Origin: an uncultured Eubacteriales bacterium
Lineage (GTDB): Bacteria > Bacillota > Clostridia > Oscillospirales > Acutalibacteraceae
DNA: 64,000 bases
Reading direction: 5' to 3'
Assembly (NCBI GenBank): GCA_949292775.1
Contig: CASFBL010000001.1
Location: 62,001 to 126,000 of the forward strand
The position numbers and the translations under genes are program-made. Shown in pieces: positions 1-8,511 of this stretch. The notes beneath the pieces were generated by a model that searched no databases, was not told the origin of the DNA, and saw only the letters and a program-made list of their open reading frames with translations. The stretch's first letter is position 1, and each line of letters begins with the position of its first letter.

Positions 1-428
1 TTACCGTTGAACAGCTGCGAGAATTGCTCGGCGAAGTCGATGTGGACGACGCCGTGCTGCATAAATTGGCGGAGGGCGTGCGCGCCGCGTCGCCGGGGAT
101 GAAATATAAGCACTATGCCCCGCGCGCGGAAATCACAATCGTCAAAGGGACGCTCAAAGAATTCCGCCGCTTTTTGGAAAGCAAAGAAAAAGACGCGTTC
201 GTGCTGTGCTTTGCAGGGGAGGAACAGTATTTTCCCCGCGCCGTGACCTATGGCGAGGCTGACGACGGCCTTTCCCAGGCGAACCGGCTGTTTGATGCGC
301 TTCGCGAGCTGGACGAGCAGGGGGCGAAAACCGTTTATGCCCGCTGTCCGCAGCTTTCGGGGGTCGGGCTGGCGGTGTATAACCGCCTAATCCGCGCCGC
401 CGGCTTTAAATTTGTCGAGGCAGTTTGA
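1..428 (+). CDS. Sua5-type threonylcarbamoyl-AMP synthase, C-terminal part (partial)
   Basis: The open frame runs in from the left edge (in frame from base 3) and ends at TGA 426-428, so the N-terminal YrdC catalytic domain lies outside the window. What is visible is the accessory C-terminal domain of Sua5-type proteins: the linker motif SPGMKYKHYAP, which closes over the active site in Sua5 structures, then an alpha/beta domain ending with AVYNRLIRAA, a typical Sua5 ending. The family makes L-threonylcarbamoyl-AMP from threonine, bicarbonate and ATP for t6A37 tRNA modification. The assignment rests on these two motifs. No start or promoter can be judged. Confidence 0.88.
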   Translation, partial: TVEQLRELLGEVDVDDAVLHKLAEGVRAASPGMKYKHYAPRAEITIVKGTLKEFRRFLESKEKDAFVLCFAGEEQYFPRAVTYGEADDGLSQANRLFDALRELDEQGAKTVYARCPQLSGVGLAVYNRLIRAAGFKFVEAV

Positions 429-1190
429 TTTTGCGGGCACGCGCCGCGATTCAGGGAACCCCCCGGTGGCGCCGCACTTTTCTCTCCCTCCGACTTTTGC
501 CTGCGGCAAAAGCCACCTCCCTCGTCAGAGGGAGGAAAAGAAAACGCAAGTTTGCAAATAGCCGAGGCTTTTATCGCACATAAGAACCGTGCCCCCTCTG
601 ACGAGGGGGCTGGCGCACACCGTGCGACTGGGGGGAGAGAGCCCGACTGAATCATTCATCGATCCGTAGGGACAGCCCTTGCGGCTGTCCGTGAGATTTT
701 GCATATAGCCGATGCCGGGTTAAGAAAGTAAAATATAAATCTCACTGCCTGCGCGTATTTGCCGCGCGGCAGCCCGCGCCGCGATTCGGCGCGCAAGGTT
801 TTCACAAGGCTGAAACCGGGCTGAACATCAAGACAAAATCGCGCTGCCTGCGCGATTCGGGGAACCCCCGGCGAGGGTTCCCCACACAAAAATATTCCGC
901 CGGAATATTTTTGCTCCCCTCCTGCGCTTTTTGGAGAAAGAGATTTCGCTCCGTGCGCGGAGCGACCAAAGGTTTCACCTTTGGATTCCACCGCCTTTAA
1001 AAAGACGGGCGAATTTTTACTTTCGGGCAGACAGTTTGCAAAAGACTTGCTTTTTTGCCCGACCGAAAAATTTATCAGTCCGTAAAGTTTTATCTTGGCA
1101 GATACCGGGCAAAGATATTCACGCCCTGTGCACACTGCCTGCTCGAATTCGCCGCACGCCGGCGCGTGCCACAAAAGGAGTTCGTTATAT
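429..1190. repeat. Palindrome-rich non-coding region
   Basis: About 760 bases with no convincing gene, packed with stem-loops. Seen directly: CTTTTGCC/GGCAAAAG (about 494-512) and CCTCCCTC/GAGGGAGG (about 517-536), followed in inverted orientation by a related unit at about 592-641 (CCCCTCTGACGAGGGG and a GCAC/GTGC stem). Further stems are GGACAGCC/GGCTGTCC after GTAG (about 666-691), GGGGAACCC/GGGTTCCCC (about 859-883), and a perfect 12-bp repeat CAAAAATATTCC/GGAATATTTTTG with a 3-base loop at 887-913. A unit like CTGCCTGCGCG-ATTCG recurs at about 741-761, 842-860 and 1133-1153, and again at 4019-4036 (inverted) and 4155-4175. The open frames across this stretch, including a 193-codon minus-strand frame, are by-products of the repeats. 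This looks like dispersed REP/MITE-type DNA. Confidence 0.75.
887..913. terminator. Perfect 12-bp hairpin, terminator-like
   Basis: CAAAAATATTCC, loop GCC, GGAATATTTTTG. The AT end of the stem gives a short T run on either strand, so it could end transcription in both directions, but no gene ends within 400 bases. It may simply be part of the repeat field. Confidence 0.4.
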
Positions 1191-1772
1191 ATGGAGATTA
1201 TCGGTATTACCGGCCAAATCGGTGCCGGAAAAAGCACCGTCTGCCAACAACTGAAACAGCGCGGCTATGTCCATATCGACGCGGATGCCGTTGCAAAATC
1301 TCTTTATGTGCCCGGCGCTCCGCTTTTAACAAAACTTTCCGAAATCTTCGGCAGTCAAATTTTAACTACAACAGGGGAACTCGATAAAAAAGCCCTTGCG
1401 GCGGCCGCGTTTTCTTCCCCTGAGCGCACCAAACAGCTCAACGACGCGGTGCACCCGGCGGTCACTGAAAAAATCCGCCAAAACTTACAAGCTTTGCTTG
1501 AATCCGGGGCAAAATGGGTTATAATAGAAGCGATAGCCTTGTTTGAAAGCGGTGAAAACGCGCTTTGCGACAGAACGGTCGGCGTGATTGCGCCCGAAGA
1601 AGTGCGCCTAAAGCGCGTTATGGCGCGCGACGGGGTGACAAGAGAAGAGGCGCTTTTCCGAATCCGCTCTCAAAAGCCCGAGTCGTTTTTTACCGAACAT
1701 TGCGACTGCGTTTTGCGCAATTATCCGCCCTACGATTTGGAAGAAGAAATACAGAGGATTTTTCCGTTATGA
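1191..1772 (+). CDS. coaE: Dephospho-CoA kinase
   Basis: 193 residues, the usual CoaE length. It phosphorylates the 3'-hydroxyl of dephospho-CoA with ATP, the last step of coenzyme A synthesis in the cytoplasm. The P-loop GQIGAGKST occupies residues 8-16. HIDADAVAK (about 27-35) matches the CoaE D-A-D substrate motif, and HPAV (about 88) is the conserved motif after the lid helix. The start is the ATG at 1191, placed by the ribosome site AAAAGGAG (1173-1180); the longer open frame upstream is repeat DNA. The stop overlaps the next gene's start as ATGA (1769-1772), so the two are translationally coupled. Confidence 0.95.
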   Translation: MEIIGITGQIGAGKSTVCQQLKQRGYVHIDADAVAKSLYVPGAPLLTKLSEIFGSQILTTTGELDKKALAAAAFSSPERTKQLNDAVHPAVTEKIRQNLQALLESGAKWVIIEAIALFESGENALCDRTVGVIAPEEVRLKRVMARDGVTREEALFRIRSQKPESFFTEHCDCVLRNYPPYDLEEEIQRIFPL

Positions 1773-2362
1773 ACAAACGAAAACAAAAAGCATGGGCGAA
1801 ATTCGGTTTGCTGGTGCTTGTGTTCGCGCTTATAATCGGCGTTGCTGTCTTTTTCAGCATGAACACCATCTATAAAGCCGTCTACCCAATGGATTATAGC
1901 TTTGAAATCGACAAATACGCCGACGAATATGATGTCCCGCGGGCGCTGATGTATGCCGTGGTACATACCGAAAGCGGCTTTGACCCGGACGCAGTTTCCG
2001 ATGCGGGTGCGCTGGGGCTTACGCAGATTACCCCCGAAACCTTTGCGTGGCTTCAGACCAAAACCGGCGAAACCTATTCCGAGGCGGCGCTGCACGACCC
2101 CGATGTTTCCGTGCAGTACGGCACGCTGTTTTACAGCCTGCTTTTGGAAGAATTCGGCAACGACCCCAAAACCGCCGCGGCAGCTTACCACGCCGGGCGC
2201 GGGCAGGTGAACCGCTGGCTGCAAAATCCCGAATATTCCGAAAACGGGGTCACGCTCGATGTAATCCCGACCAAAGATACAAACCATTATGTCCACAAGG
2301 TTTTAAAAGCCATGGACATTTACAGCAATCTCTATGAAAAGGAGTTGGCAGAAGATGTCTGA
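1769..2362 (+). CDS. Membrane-anchored lytic murein transglycosylase (SLT family)
   Basis: 197 residues. A single membrane anchor lies at about residues 11-30 after a basic N-terminus, followed by a soluble SLT domain facing the wall. The catalytic glutamate is in HTESGF (E68), followed by GALGLTQI and AYHAG (AAAAYHAGRGQVNRWL), the standard motifs of the family 1 lysozyme-like fold. It cleaves the MurNAc-GlcNAc bond with formation of anhydro-MurNAc, so a role in wall growth or sporulation is expected. It follows coaE by an ATGA overlap and overlaps the next gene by 8 bases. Confidence 0.92.
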   Translation: MNKRKQKAWAKFGLLVLVFALIIGVAVFFSMNTIYKAVYPMDYSFEIDKYADEYDVPRALMYAVVHTESGFDPDAVSDAGALGLTQITPETFAWLQTKTGETYSEAALHDPDVSVQYGTLFYSLLLEEFGNDPKTAAAAYHAGRGQVNRWLQNPEYSENGVTLDVIPTKDTNHYVHKVLKAMDIYSNLYEKELAEDV

Positions 2363-3758
2363 AAAGACCGAGGTTGAACGCCTCAAAGAAAAATTGTTTT
2401 ATCAGCCGAAGCACGCGTGTGAAATCGTGAATGCAGAGGAAGTTGCAAACGCCGACCGATTTTGCGAAGGCTACAAAGCTTTCCTCAACACGGCGAAAAC
2501 CGAGCGCGAAGCGGTGACATTTGTAGAAGAAAAGGCAAAGAAAAAGGGATTTGTCGCCTTTGACCGCAACAAAAAATATGCGCCCGGTGATAAAATCTAT
2601 TACAACAACCGCGGCAAAGCAATCGTGCTTGCCGTTATGGGCAAAAAGCCGTTAAGCGAGGGCGTGCGTCTTTCTGCGGCGCATATCGACTCCCCGCGGC
2701 TCGACATAAAGCCCAACCCGCTGTATGAGGACAACGCGCTGGCGCTGTTCAAAACCCATTATTACGGCGGCATTAAAAAATACCAGTGGACCTGCATTCC
2801 GCTGTCCTTGCACGGCGTAATCATCAAGAAAGACGGTGAAAGCGTTACCGTAAATATCGGCGAAGACGCAGGCGACCCGCAGTTTGTGGTCACCGATTTG
2901 CTGCCGCACCTGGCGGCCGAGCAGATGAAGCGGACGCTTTCCGACGGCGTGCGCGGCGAAGAGCTGAATGTGCTGATTGGCAGCCGCCCGTTCTGCGCCG
3001 ACGAGGGAAGTGAAAAGGTCAAGCTGAATATTTTGCAGATTCTGTTTGAAAAATACGGCGTGGTCGAAAGCGATTTCCTGAGCGCCGAACTGGAAATGGT
3101 TCCCGCATTCCCGGCGCGCGACATTGGCTTTGACCGCAGTATGATCGGCGCTTACGGTCACGATGACCGCGTCTGCGCTTATCCGGCGGCAGAAGCGATT
3201 TTTGCCGTCAGCGACCCGGATTATACCTTAATCACTTGCCTGACGGATAAAGAAGAAATCGGCTCCGAGGGCAACACAGGCTTGAACTCCGCTTATCTTC
3301 GCTATTTCATCGCGGACCTTGCCAAAGCCGCCGGGGAAAATTATCACACCGTGCTTTCGCACACCCGCTGTCTGTCGGCGGATGTCAACGCGGCGTTTGA
3401 CCCGACCTTCCCCGATGTTTCCGAGCGCAAGAACGCTTCGTTTATCAACAACGGCGTGGCGATTATGAAATATACAGGTTCCCGCGGCAAGGGCGGCACC
3501 TCTGATGCTTCCGCAGAATTCATGGGCGAAGTGCGCCGTCTGCTCGACCGCGAAGGCGTGGTGTGGCAGTGCTGCGAACTCGGCAAAGTGGACGCCGGCG
3601 GCGGCGGAACGGTTGCGATGTATCTTGCGGCGCTCAATATGGATGTTGTGGACCTCGGCGTACCGGTGCTTTCCATGCACTCGCCGTTTGAAGTGGTTTC
3701 CAAGCTCGATGTCTATATGGCGTACCGCGCATTCAAGGCGTTCTTTGAAGAAAAATAA
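2355..3758 (+). CDS. M18 family aminopeptidase
   Basis: 467 residues, in the range of bacterial M18 aspartyl/leucyl aminopeptidases. Metal-site motifs are visible: SAAHIDSPRLD (first zinc histidine and aspartate), GHDDR, KEEIGSEGN (catalytic and bridging glutamates) and the C-terminal LSMHSPFE histidine. These cytoplasmic cocatalytic-zinc enzymes trim N-terminal residues from peptides. The ATG at 2355 is chosen because AAAAGGAG lies about 10 bases upstream; a start at 2334 would precede that site. The gene is the third of a tight block with coaE and the transglycosylase and is followed by a strong terminator. Confidence 0.93.
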   Translation: MSEKTEVERLKEKLFYQPKHACEIVNAEEVANADRFCEGYKAFLNTAKTEREAVTFVEEKAKKKGFVAFDRNKKYAPGDKIYYNNRGKAIVLAVMGKKPLSEGVRLSAAHIDSPRLDIKPNPLYEDNALALFKTHYYGGIKKYQWTCIPLSLHGVIIKKDGESVTVNIGEDAGDPQFVVTDLLPHLAAEQMKRTLSDGVRGEELNVLIGSRPFCADEGSEKVKLNILQILFEKYGVVESDFLSAELEMVPAFPARDIGFDRSMIGAYGHDDRVCAYPAAEAIFAVSDPDYTLITCLTDKEEIGSEGNTGLNSAYLRYFIADLAKAAGENYHTVLSHTRCLSADVNAAFDPTFPDVSERKNASFINNGVAIMKYTGSRGKGGTSDASAEFMGEVRRLLDREGVVWQCCELGKVDAGGGGTVAMYLAALNMDVVDLGVPVLSMHSPFEVVSKLDVYMAYRAFKAFFEEK

Positions 3759-3840
3759 TTCAGAATCGATTCTGAACACCGCTTGCAAAAGTATTAAAAA
3801 GCGACAAGTTAAAATTTAACTACAACAAATTATAAAAGAA

Positions 3841-3877
3841 CTCCCGGTATCTTTTTACAGATACCGGGAGCTTTTTT
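3841..3877 (+). terminator. Rho-independent terminator after the M18 aminopeptidase gene
   Basis: A perfect 12-bp stem, CTCCCGGTATCT / AGATACCGGGAG (3841-3870), with a 6-base loop, followed by CTTTTTT. It ends the coaE-transglycosylase-M18 transcription unit. Confidence 0.92.
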
Positions 3878-4217
3878 GCGCCGCCGGGCGCACCGAATCG
3901 CGGCTTTTACTTTGTAATAAAAACAGCTGTGTCCTCCCGACATCGGCTTTGCACTTGTAGGGGCGGGCCTCTGTGCCCGCCCGCTTTTCTGCCGCCGGGC
4001 GCGTGCCAACGCGCTGTGAATCGCGCAGGTAGTGAGATTTTTCCTTGATTTTCTTACCCCGGAAGAGGCTCTGCTGTATTCTTGCGGGCGGCGGTGGAAC
4101 GCCGCCCCTACAAAATAGGAACCTTTTGGTCGGGCGAAACAGTATAAAATTTTGCAAACTGCCTGCTCGTATTCGGTGTGGCCGGTGCCACCGCGATTCG
4201 GTGTGCGCCGGCGCGCA
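3878..4217. repeat. Second palindrome-rich non-coding region
   Basis: About 340 bases without a supported gene. Two related stem-loop units begin or end with GTAGGGGCGG: GGGCGGGC/GCCCGCCC at about 3960-3982, and an inverted one, GGGCGGC/GCCGCCC-CTAC, at about 4085-4111. The CTGCCTGC-CG-ATTCG unit of the first repeat region returns at about 4155-4175 and, inverted, at 4019-4036. GTGTGCGCCGGCGCGCAC ends the region right against the phage module. The shared units tie this region to 429-1190. Confidence 0.7.
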
Positions 4218-4649
4218 CTAGCTTTTTTCGGTGGAGCGGATGGTGAAGTCCGCCGTTAAAACCAGCGCGCCGCAGTCGCGTACATAACTGCTGTTGTAAC
4301 AGTGGCTCGAAACGATTTTCATCGACGACGAAAACAACAGCTTTGTGAACACACGGTCGAAAATTTCAAAACATTCGAGCGCGCCGGATTCATACGGCAC
4401 AAAAATCGAAGTTTTAATCACCGTGTCGGCAATGCGGTTTTTGGAAAGTACCTGCGAGCCGTCCTGGTTGTAAATTGTCAGCTGTTCGCCGATGGTGGTC
4501 TTGTCCGTCGTGAATGCGACAATCGGCTTGTCCACAGGATAGGGCTTGATGTCGTTTTCGTAAGCCAGCGTAAAGGTGATGTCCGAAAAAGCTTCGTCCG
4601 CCGTAAAATCGCTGACAAGCTGCTGTAAATGTCCGCTTGCTGCAAGCAT
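4218..4649 (-). CDS. Phage head-tail junction protein, last gene of the module
   Basis: 143 residues, not recognised with certainty. It is the final gene of the minus-strand head module and follows its upstream neighbour with no gap. The sequence looks like a compact beta-rich protein (TFTLAYENDIKPYPVDKP, then DTVIKTSIFVPY). By position, after the connector and head-closure genes, it would be a tail-terminator or tail-completion protein. That is inferred from synteny with tailed phages, not from a motif. The gene stops 18 bases into repeat-rich DNA, and no tail gene follows. Confidence 0.6.
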   Translation of the reverse strand: MLAASGHLQQLVSDFTADEAFSDITFTLAYENDIKPYPVDKPIVAFTTDKTTIGEQLTIYNQDGSQVLSKNRIADTVIKTSIFVPYESGALECFEIFDRVFTKLLFSSSMKIVSSHCYNSSYVRDCGALVLTADFTIRSTEKS

Positions 4650-4979
4650 TTATTTCACCTCACAAACTTCTTTGACGACCGCCCAAAAATAATAGGGCTT
4701 GTCGCCTTTTAAGATTTTTTCCGCACGCTGAATGAGATAGGCTTTCCCGTCGGCGTCGGTAATCCGCGCTTTTCTCGAAAGCTTGGTTAAGTCGTGGTCG
4801 TGCGGCCCGATATATAAGTAAAGCCCGCTTGTGTCACGCCCGATTTCGGTGTAAGCGCCCTCCAAATACATTTTGTTTTTGTAGCGCAGCGGCTGTAAAA
4901 ACGCGCGGAAAACCGGCGAGTTCCAGCCCTCGTCCGAAAGAAAGACACTGCGGCCGTATTTTTGAAACACCCCGTTCAT
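4650..4979 (-). CDS. Phage head-closure-type protein
   Basis: 109 residues. No catalytic motif. The run of short strands (MYLEGAYTEIGRDTSGLYLY, KARITDADGKAYLIQRAEKI) suits the small beta-barrel head-closure or minor capsid proteins that follow the connector gene in siphophages, and 'DADGKAYLIQRAE' reads like a capsid-tail joining barrel. Its start overlaps the end of the connector gene by 4 bases (ATGA on the minus strand), so the genes are coupled. The function is inferred from order and size. Confidence 0.6.
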   Translation of the reverse strand: MNGVFQKYGRSVFLSDEGWNSPVFRAFLQPLRYKNKMYLEGAYTEIGRDTSGLYLYIGPHDHDLTKLSRKARITDADGKAYLIQRAEKILKGDKPYYFWAVVKEVCEVK

Positions 4980-5341
4980 GCGTCGACCTGCTCAAAAACA
5001 AAATCGTCGTCGCAAAAGAAGCGTGCCGCGGCTGTCAGCGCCGTGTCCTGTAACCGCTTGGCGTTTTCAAGCGCCGCCGGGTCAAGTGAGGCGGAAACAT
5101 CGCCCGCCTTGTAGGAAGTCTCGCCGTTCAGCGTTTCGGCACTTCGCAGGCGAAGCCTGTAAAGGCAAACGCACGCGAGCGCGTCAATCACCGCGGCTTC
5201 TTCGGCGTATTCGGGGGCTTTCAGGCGTTCGGAATATTCGGCGCACGCCACCGCCGCAATAGGCATCGCCTCGTCGAGCGTGTCGAGTTCGAGCCCTGAA
5301 AAGCGGCGAAGATGGGTGCAAACGGCAACCACATCAATCAT
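4976..5341 (-). CDS. Phage head-tail connector protein (gp6-like)
   Basis: 121 residues, largely helical, beginning MIDVVAVCTHLRRFSGL and rich in alanine and leucine. This pattern fits the small helical gp6-type connector proteins that bind beneath the portal and sit directly after the capsid gene. A ribosome site (AGGAGGT on the minus strand) lies just upstream. It is 12 bases from the capsid gene. The call is by size, helix content and position. Confidence 0.62.
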   Translation of the reverse strand: MIDVVAVCTHLRRFSGLELDTLDEAMPIAAVACAEYSERLKAPEYAEEAAVIDALACVCLYRLRLRSAETLNGETSYKAGDVSASLDPAALENAKRLQDTALTAAARFFCDDDFVFEQVDA

Positions 5342-5353
5342 AAAGCGACCTCC

Positions 5354-6355
5354 TTACGCGAGCACCTTTGCCGCGTCGGTGTAAATTTTTGCGAAGCCGG
5401 AAATCTGGGTGATTGCGGCGCGCTCTAACTGACGGTCAATCAGCTTGTCGTATTCGGTCATAATGCCGCCCGCCTGCACCATTTCGAGCGCGCAGGTTTT
5501 GTCAAGACCGATAATTTTGCCCGCCGGAACAGCGCTGCTCTTCAAGAGATTTGCGCCGAGCGGGGTGACGATTTTGCCGGTGCCGTGGAACGAAAGCCCC
5601 GCCGTGCCGTCGCGCATTTCGGAAAGCTTGAGAATTGCCGCCGCCATGTCGGGGGAGGCAATCATGGTGTTGAGCTGATAGGGGTCAAAGGTGTTCCAGA
5701 AATCGACCAAATCGTTATAGGTGAGCGTTTCGCCCGCCATGTCGACAACCGGCGCTTCGTTGCTGTTGCCGTCGCCTTTTTCGAGGACGCTTACAGCGTC
5801 TTTCAACTGCGTGCGCGCAATGTACGCACCGATTTGGCGGAGCGTCACGGTGAACAAGTCAAGCCTCTGGAAGCGCAATGCTTCGTAAGACGCAACCAGC
5901 ATTCTGCCGCGCTTTTTGAGCTGCACCAGATTTTCCTGGGTGTGCACATTGGTTTCGGGAATCGTTGCACCCTCGTCGGTTTCCTGCAATTCTTTCTCGG
6001 ACTCGGTCGGCACGGAAGCAATCGTGCGGTAGTCCATGCCGTTGATGTCAGTTTTGCACGCGACAATATACGGCAAAAGGTCGGCTTCTTCCTGCCCTTT
6101 GCGGACGGCGCGCGCGATATATTCGGGGAACAGCGCCGCGCTGTCGGAGGTCTGGAAGAATTTTTCCACGCAGTCGCTTGCCGCCCCGTGAATTTTGATG
6201 TCGAAGCGTTTCAGCTGGCGTTCAAATGCGTCCAAGCCCTCAAGCGCCGTGCCTTTGTAGTTTTCGGAAGGGTCTACGCTTTCAAGCTCGGCGGTAAAAC
6301 CCTTGCGCGAAGAATATAAGCCTTTGTCGAGTCGGATGGTTTCAAAATTAGCCAT
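5354..6355 (-). CDS. Phage major capsid protein (HK97-like fold)
   Basis: 333 residues. The start is the ATG complement at 6355, chosen because AAAGGAAC precedes it; the longer open frame upstream has no such site. The pattern is that of HK97-fold coat proteins: a charged N-terminal arm (about 1-60), then FPEYIARAVRKGQ, then an A-domain-like region (LNTMIASPDMAAAIL), and a C-terminal GGIMTEYDKLIDRQLERAAIT strand-helix. No separate scaffold gene is seen; the scaffold may be the C-terminal part of the upstream protease protein or the N-terminal arm. It sits between the protease and the connector, the canonical place. Confidence 0.8.
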   Translation of the reverse strand: MANFETIRLDKGLYSSRKGFTAELESVDPSENYKGTALEGLDAFERQLKRFDIKIHGAASDCVEKFFQTSDSAALFPEYIARAVRKGQEEADLLPYIVACKTDINGMDYRTIASVPTESEKELQETDEGATIPETNVHTQENLVQLKKRGRMLVASYEALRFQRLDLFTVTLRQIGAYIARTQLKDAVSVLEKGDGNSNEAPVVDMAGETLTYNDLVDFWNTFDPYQLNTMIASPDMAAAILKLSEMRDGTAGLSFHGTGKIVTPLGANLLKSSAVPAGKIIGLDKTCALEMVQAGGIMTEYDKLIDRQLERAAITQISGFAKIYTDAAKVLA

Positions 6356-6375
6356 TGTTTTAGTTCCTTTCTGTT

Positions 6376-7335
6376 TTAAAATTTGAATTGTTCGTTTTGC
6401 GGCGTTTTGGTTTCTTCCGCCGCAAGAAACGGGCGAAGCGAAACGGCCTTTTTTTTGTCTTCGGCGGCAAGCGCCTTGTTGAGCGCTTTTAAATCCGTGA
6501 CCGAAAGCCCGCGGCAGAGCGTCTCCGCCACGCGGTTGTCTAATGACGGCATGACTTTCGCAAAGCCCTTGACCGCAGTTTCGCAAAGCTGGGTGTGATA
6601 TGCCCTGCCATTTTCGGCATCTTCGCGGACGGCTTCGAGGTAGTCAGAAATTGTCTGCGCCTCTTTTTTGCTTAACACAACCTGTTCTTGTTCTTCCGAG
6701 AAAAGGCGGTTTTTGAGCGTCCCGAAGTCCTCAAAGCCTTTGGTTACACCGGCGTTTTTCTGCGCCGGAACGGCAACGAACGACCACTCGTAAGCGTCGG
6801 TCGGGTTTTCAAGCACAAAGTGACAAAGCTTTCCGTTATAGCTTTTGCCGCGGCGGTGCTTGCAGGGTGTTTTGCGCGCGTCCGCACCGCAAACGGAGCA
6901 AATGCAAGAAGCCACCGCACAGCCGACGGACACCTCTTTTTTTATACCCGCGCCGATTTCCGCAATCAGCTCTTCGTTTTTTTGGAGTCTTGGCATATAG
7001 CAGTAGGCTTTTAAATAGGTGTAAGGCTCGCCGAGCGAAGTGACCTTTTCGGGGTCTGTGACAACTTCGGTTTGAAAGGTGCGCGCACTTTGGTCGTCGC
7101 TGTCCATGCTGTGGTTTTTAATCGCGGTTTTGCCCTCAAACAGCGGCGCGAGTTTTTTCAGCGCGTCGACCGAAAAGCGTTCAAAATCGCGGTCAATTTC
7201 GTTGTCACAAAGCACCACCGAAAACACAAATACCTCGTCTTCATTTAAAGGCGTTTGCGTGTAGCGGTTGATTTTTTCAAGCATTTCCGGCGTTACGCCG
7301 GTGTCGGTTGTTTTGCTTTTTAATGTTTTTTGCAT
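6376..7335 (-). CDS. Putative phage prohead protease with a Cys/His cluster
   Basis: 319 residues between portal and capsid, where HK97-type phages keep the maturation protease. The N-terminal half has alternating strands (FVFSVVLCDNEIDRDFERF), a candidate catalytic histidine in KNHS (H75), a candidate serine in KEVSVGC (S136) and the protease-like end EWSFVAVPAQ. Between them lies an unusual cluster, C139, C144, C146, C149, C158 and H160, that could bind a metal. The C-terminal third (from about residue 205) is charged and probably helical, as expected for a fused scaffold. The protease assignment is inference from order plus the H/S pattern; a structural role is possible. Confidence 0.62.
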   Translation of the reverse strand: MQKTLKSKTTDTGVTPEMLEKINRYTQTPLNEDEVFVFSVVLCDNEIDRDFERFSVDALKKLAPLFEGKTAIKNHSMDSDDQSARTFQTEVVTDPEKVTSLGEPYTYLKAYCYMPRLQKNEELIAEIGAGIKKEVSVGCAVASCICSVCGADARKTPCKHRRGKSYNGKLCHFVLENPTDAYEWSFVAVPAQKNAGVTKGFEDFGTLKNRLFSEEQEQVVLSKKEAQTISDYLEAVREDAENGRAYHTQLCETAVKGFAKVMPSLDNRVAETLCRGLSVTDLKALNKALAAEDKKKAVSLRPFLAAEETKTPQNEQFKF

Positions 7336-7350
7336 AAGGGCCCTCCTTTC

Positions 7351-8508
7351 TTAATTTTCTTCTTTGGTTTCGCCGAGAGACTGCAAAATTTCCTTGGTCT
7401 GCGCGTCCAAATGGCGGGCGGTTGCCTCGTCCACGGTGTCCTTGAGCGTAATGTCGTCCCAAATGATTTCGAGCGGCGCGGTACAGCCGAACGCGCGCAG
7501 ATGCTTTCGACAAACGGCGTCTATGACCGGCGTTAAAATCCGGCGGTACTGCTCAAGCTCCGTGGTGAGAATATCCGCCTGCTGGGAAGCCATGCGCTCG
7601 GTTGTTGACCACGAAAGCCCCAGAAGAAACGGCGGCAGGGAAAGCTTCGCCACGATTTGCTCCAGCATTTGGCGCACCGGCACCTCGCTGTCTAAGATCT
7701 GATTGTCTGCGCCGATGACTTTAATATCCACATCGCCGACCGCGACAAAATCTTTCGCTTCGCGGCTGCGCATCGCGTCGCCCCATTCGGAGGCAATCTG
7801 CATGGCGCGCTCTCTTGTGTAGGCGTGCGCGTCGTCCGACGGCTTATAAGTCACCGCGAACCGCACATTGCCCACGCGCTCCCAGTTTTGCCCGATGGCG
7901 TTATAGATTTTTAAAAGAATTGAGCTTACAAACGGCAGCCCCTGTAAAAGCGAAGTGCCGTAGACCGCGCCGGGGCGCGGGTGGAGCGTTGCTGTGAGAA
8001 AATTCTCTTGGTAAGGGAGGGGTTTCCCCGAAAGCCCGTCGTTCAAAAGCACCTCGGGCACGCGGAAATCCGTTTTGCCGCGGCGCAGAAGATAGCTTTT
8101 GTGCGGCGCGTTGTAAAGATATTGTATTGCGCCGGTTTCATCGGGGAGCATTTCCGCAACAGCCGTGCCGTAGGTGAGCAGCTGTTCGAAGAAATTGTCC
8201 AAAAAGGATTGGAACGACCGCCCCGCACTGTCGGAGGGGACATGGGCGAGAAAATCGTCGAGCACGCCCTGAAACCGCGCGTCTGAGCAAACCACCTGAA
8301 ACCCCCCGGTGAGCCGTATCAGTTTATAAATTGCGGTGTCTACAATCGGAATCGCTTCCCGAAGCGCACAAAACAAGTCGCCCTGCACCGCCGTGGGCGG
8401 GGTGTAAGCCCAAAGCGCGCCGAACGGGTGCGCCGGACTTTCGCCGCCGACTGCAAGCGCGGGTTTTTGCGGCGAAGACGCTTTCTGCTTGGTTTTTCTC
8501 AAAGCCAA
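7351..8508 (-). CDS. Phage portal protein
   Basis: 385 residues, somewhat short for a portal. Portal-like features: an N-terminal region with PIVDTAIYKLIRLTGG, a wing with GTAVAEMLPDETGAIQYL, and the hallmark stem/crown region VRQMLEQIVAKLSLPPFLLGL followed by TERMASQQADILTTELEQYRR. Portals form the dodecameric ring at one capsid vertex through which DNA is packed. The gene sits directly after the terminase large subunit (3-base gap) and before the protease. A GGAGGTGC-type ribosome site precedes the start. Confidence 0.85.
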   Translation of the reverse strand: MALRKTKQKASSPQKPALAVGGESPAHPFGALWAYTPPTAVQGDLFCALREAIPIVDTAIYKLIRLTGGFQVVCSDARFQGVLDDFLAHVPSDSAGRSFQSFLDNFFEQLLTYGTAVAEMLPDETGAIQYLYNAPHKSYLLRRGKTDFRVPEVLLNDGLSGKPLPYQENFLTATLHPRPGAVYGTSLLQGLPFVSSILLKIYNAIGQNWERVGNVRFAVTYKPSDDAHAYTRERAMQIASEWGDAMRSREAKDFVAVGDVDIKVIGADNQILDSEVPVRQMLEQIVAKLSLPPFLLGLSWSTTERMASQQADILTTELEQYRRILTPVIDAVCRKHLRAFGCTAPLEIIWDDITLKDTVDEATARHLDAQTKEILQSLGETKEEN

Positions 8509-8511
8509 AAA

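Noticed and set aside
656..1237. 193-codon minus-strand open frame
   Set aside because: It crosses the hairpins of the repeat field, overlaps the start of coaE on the other strand, and has no ribosome site or protein-like pattern.
429..4217. CRISPR array
   Set aside because: Repeats are palindromic, irregularly spaced and in both orientations, without unique spacers of constant length.
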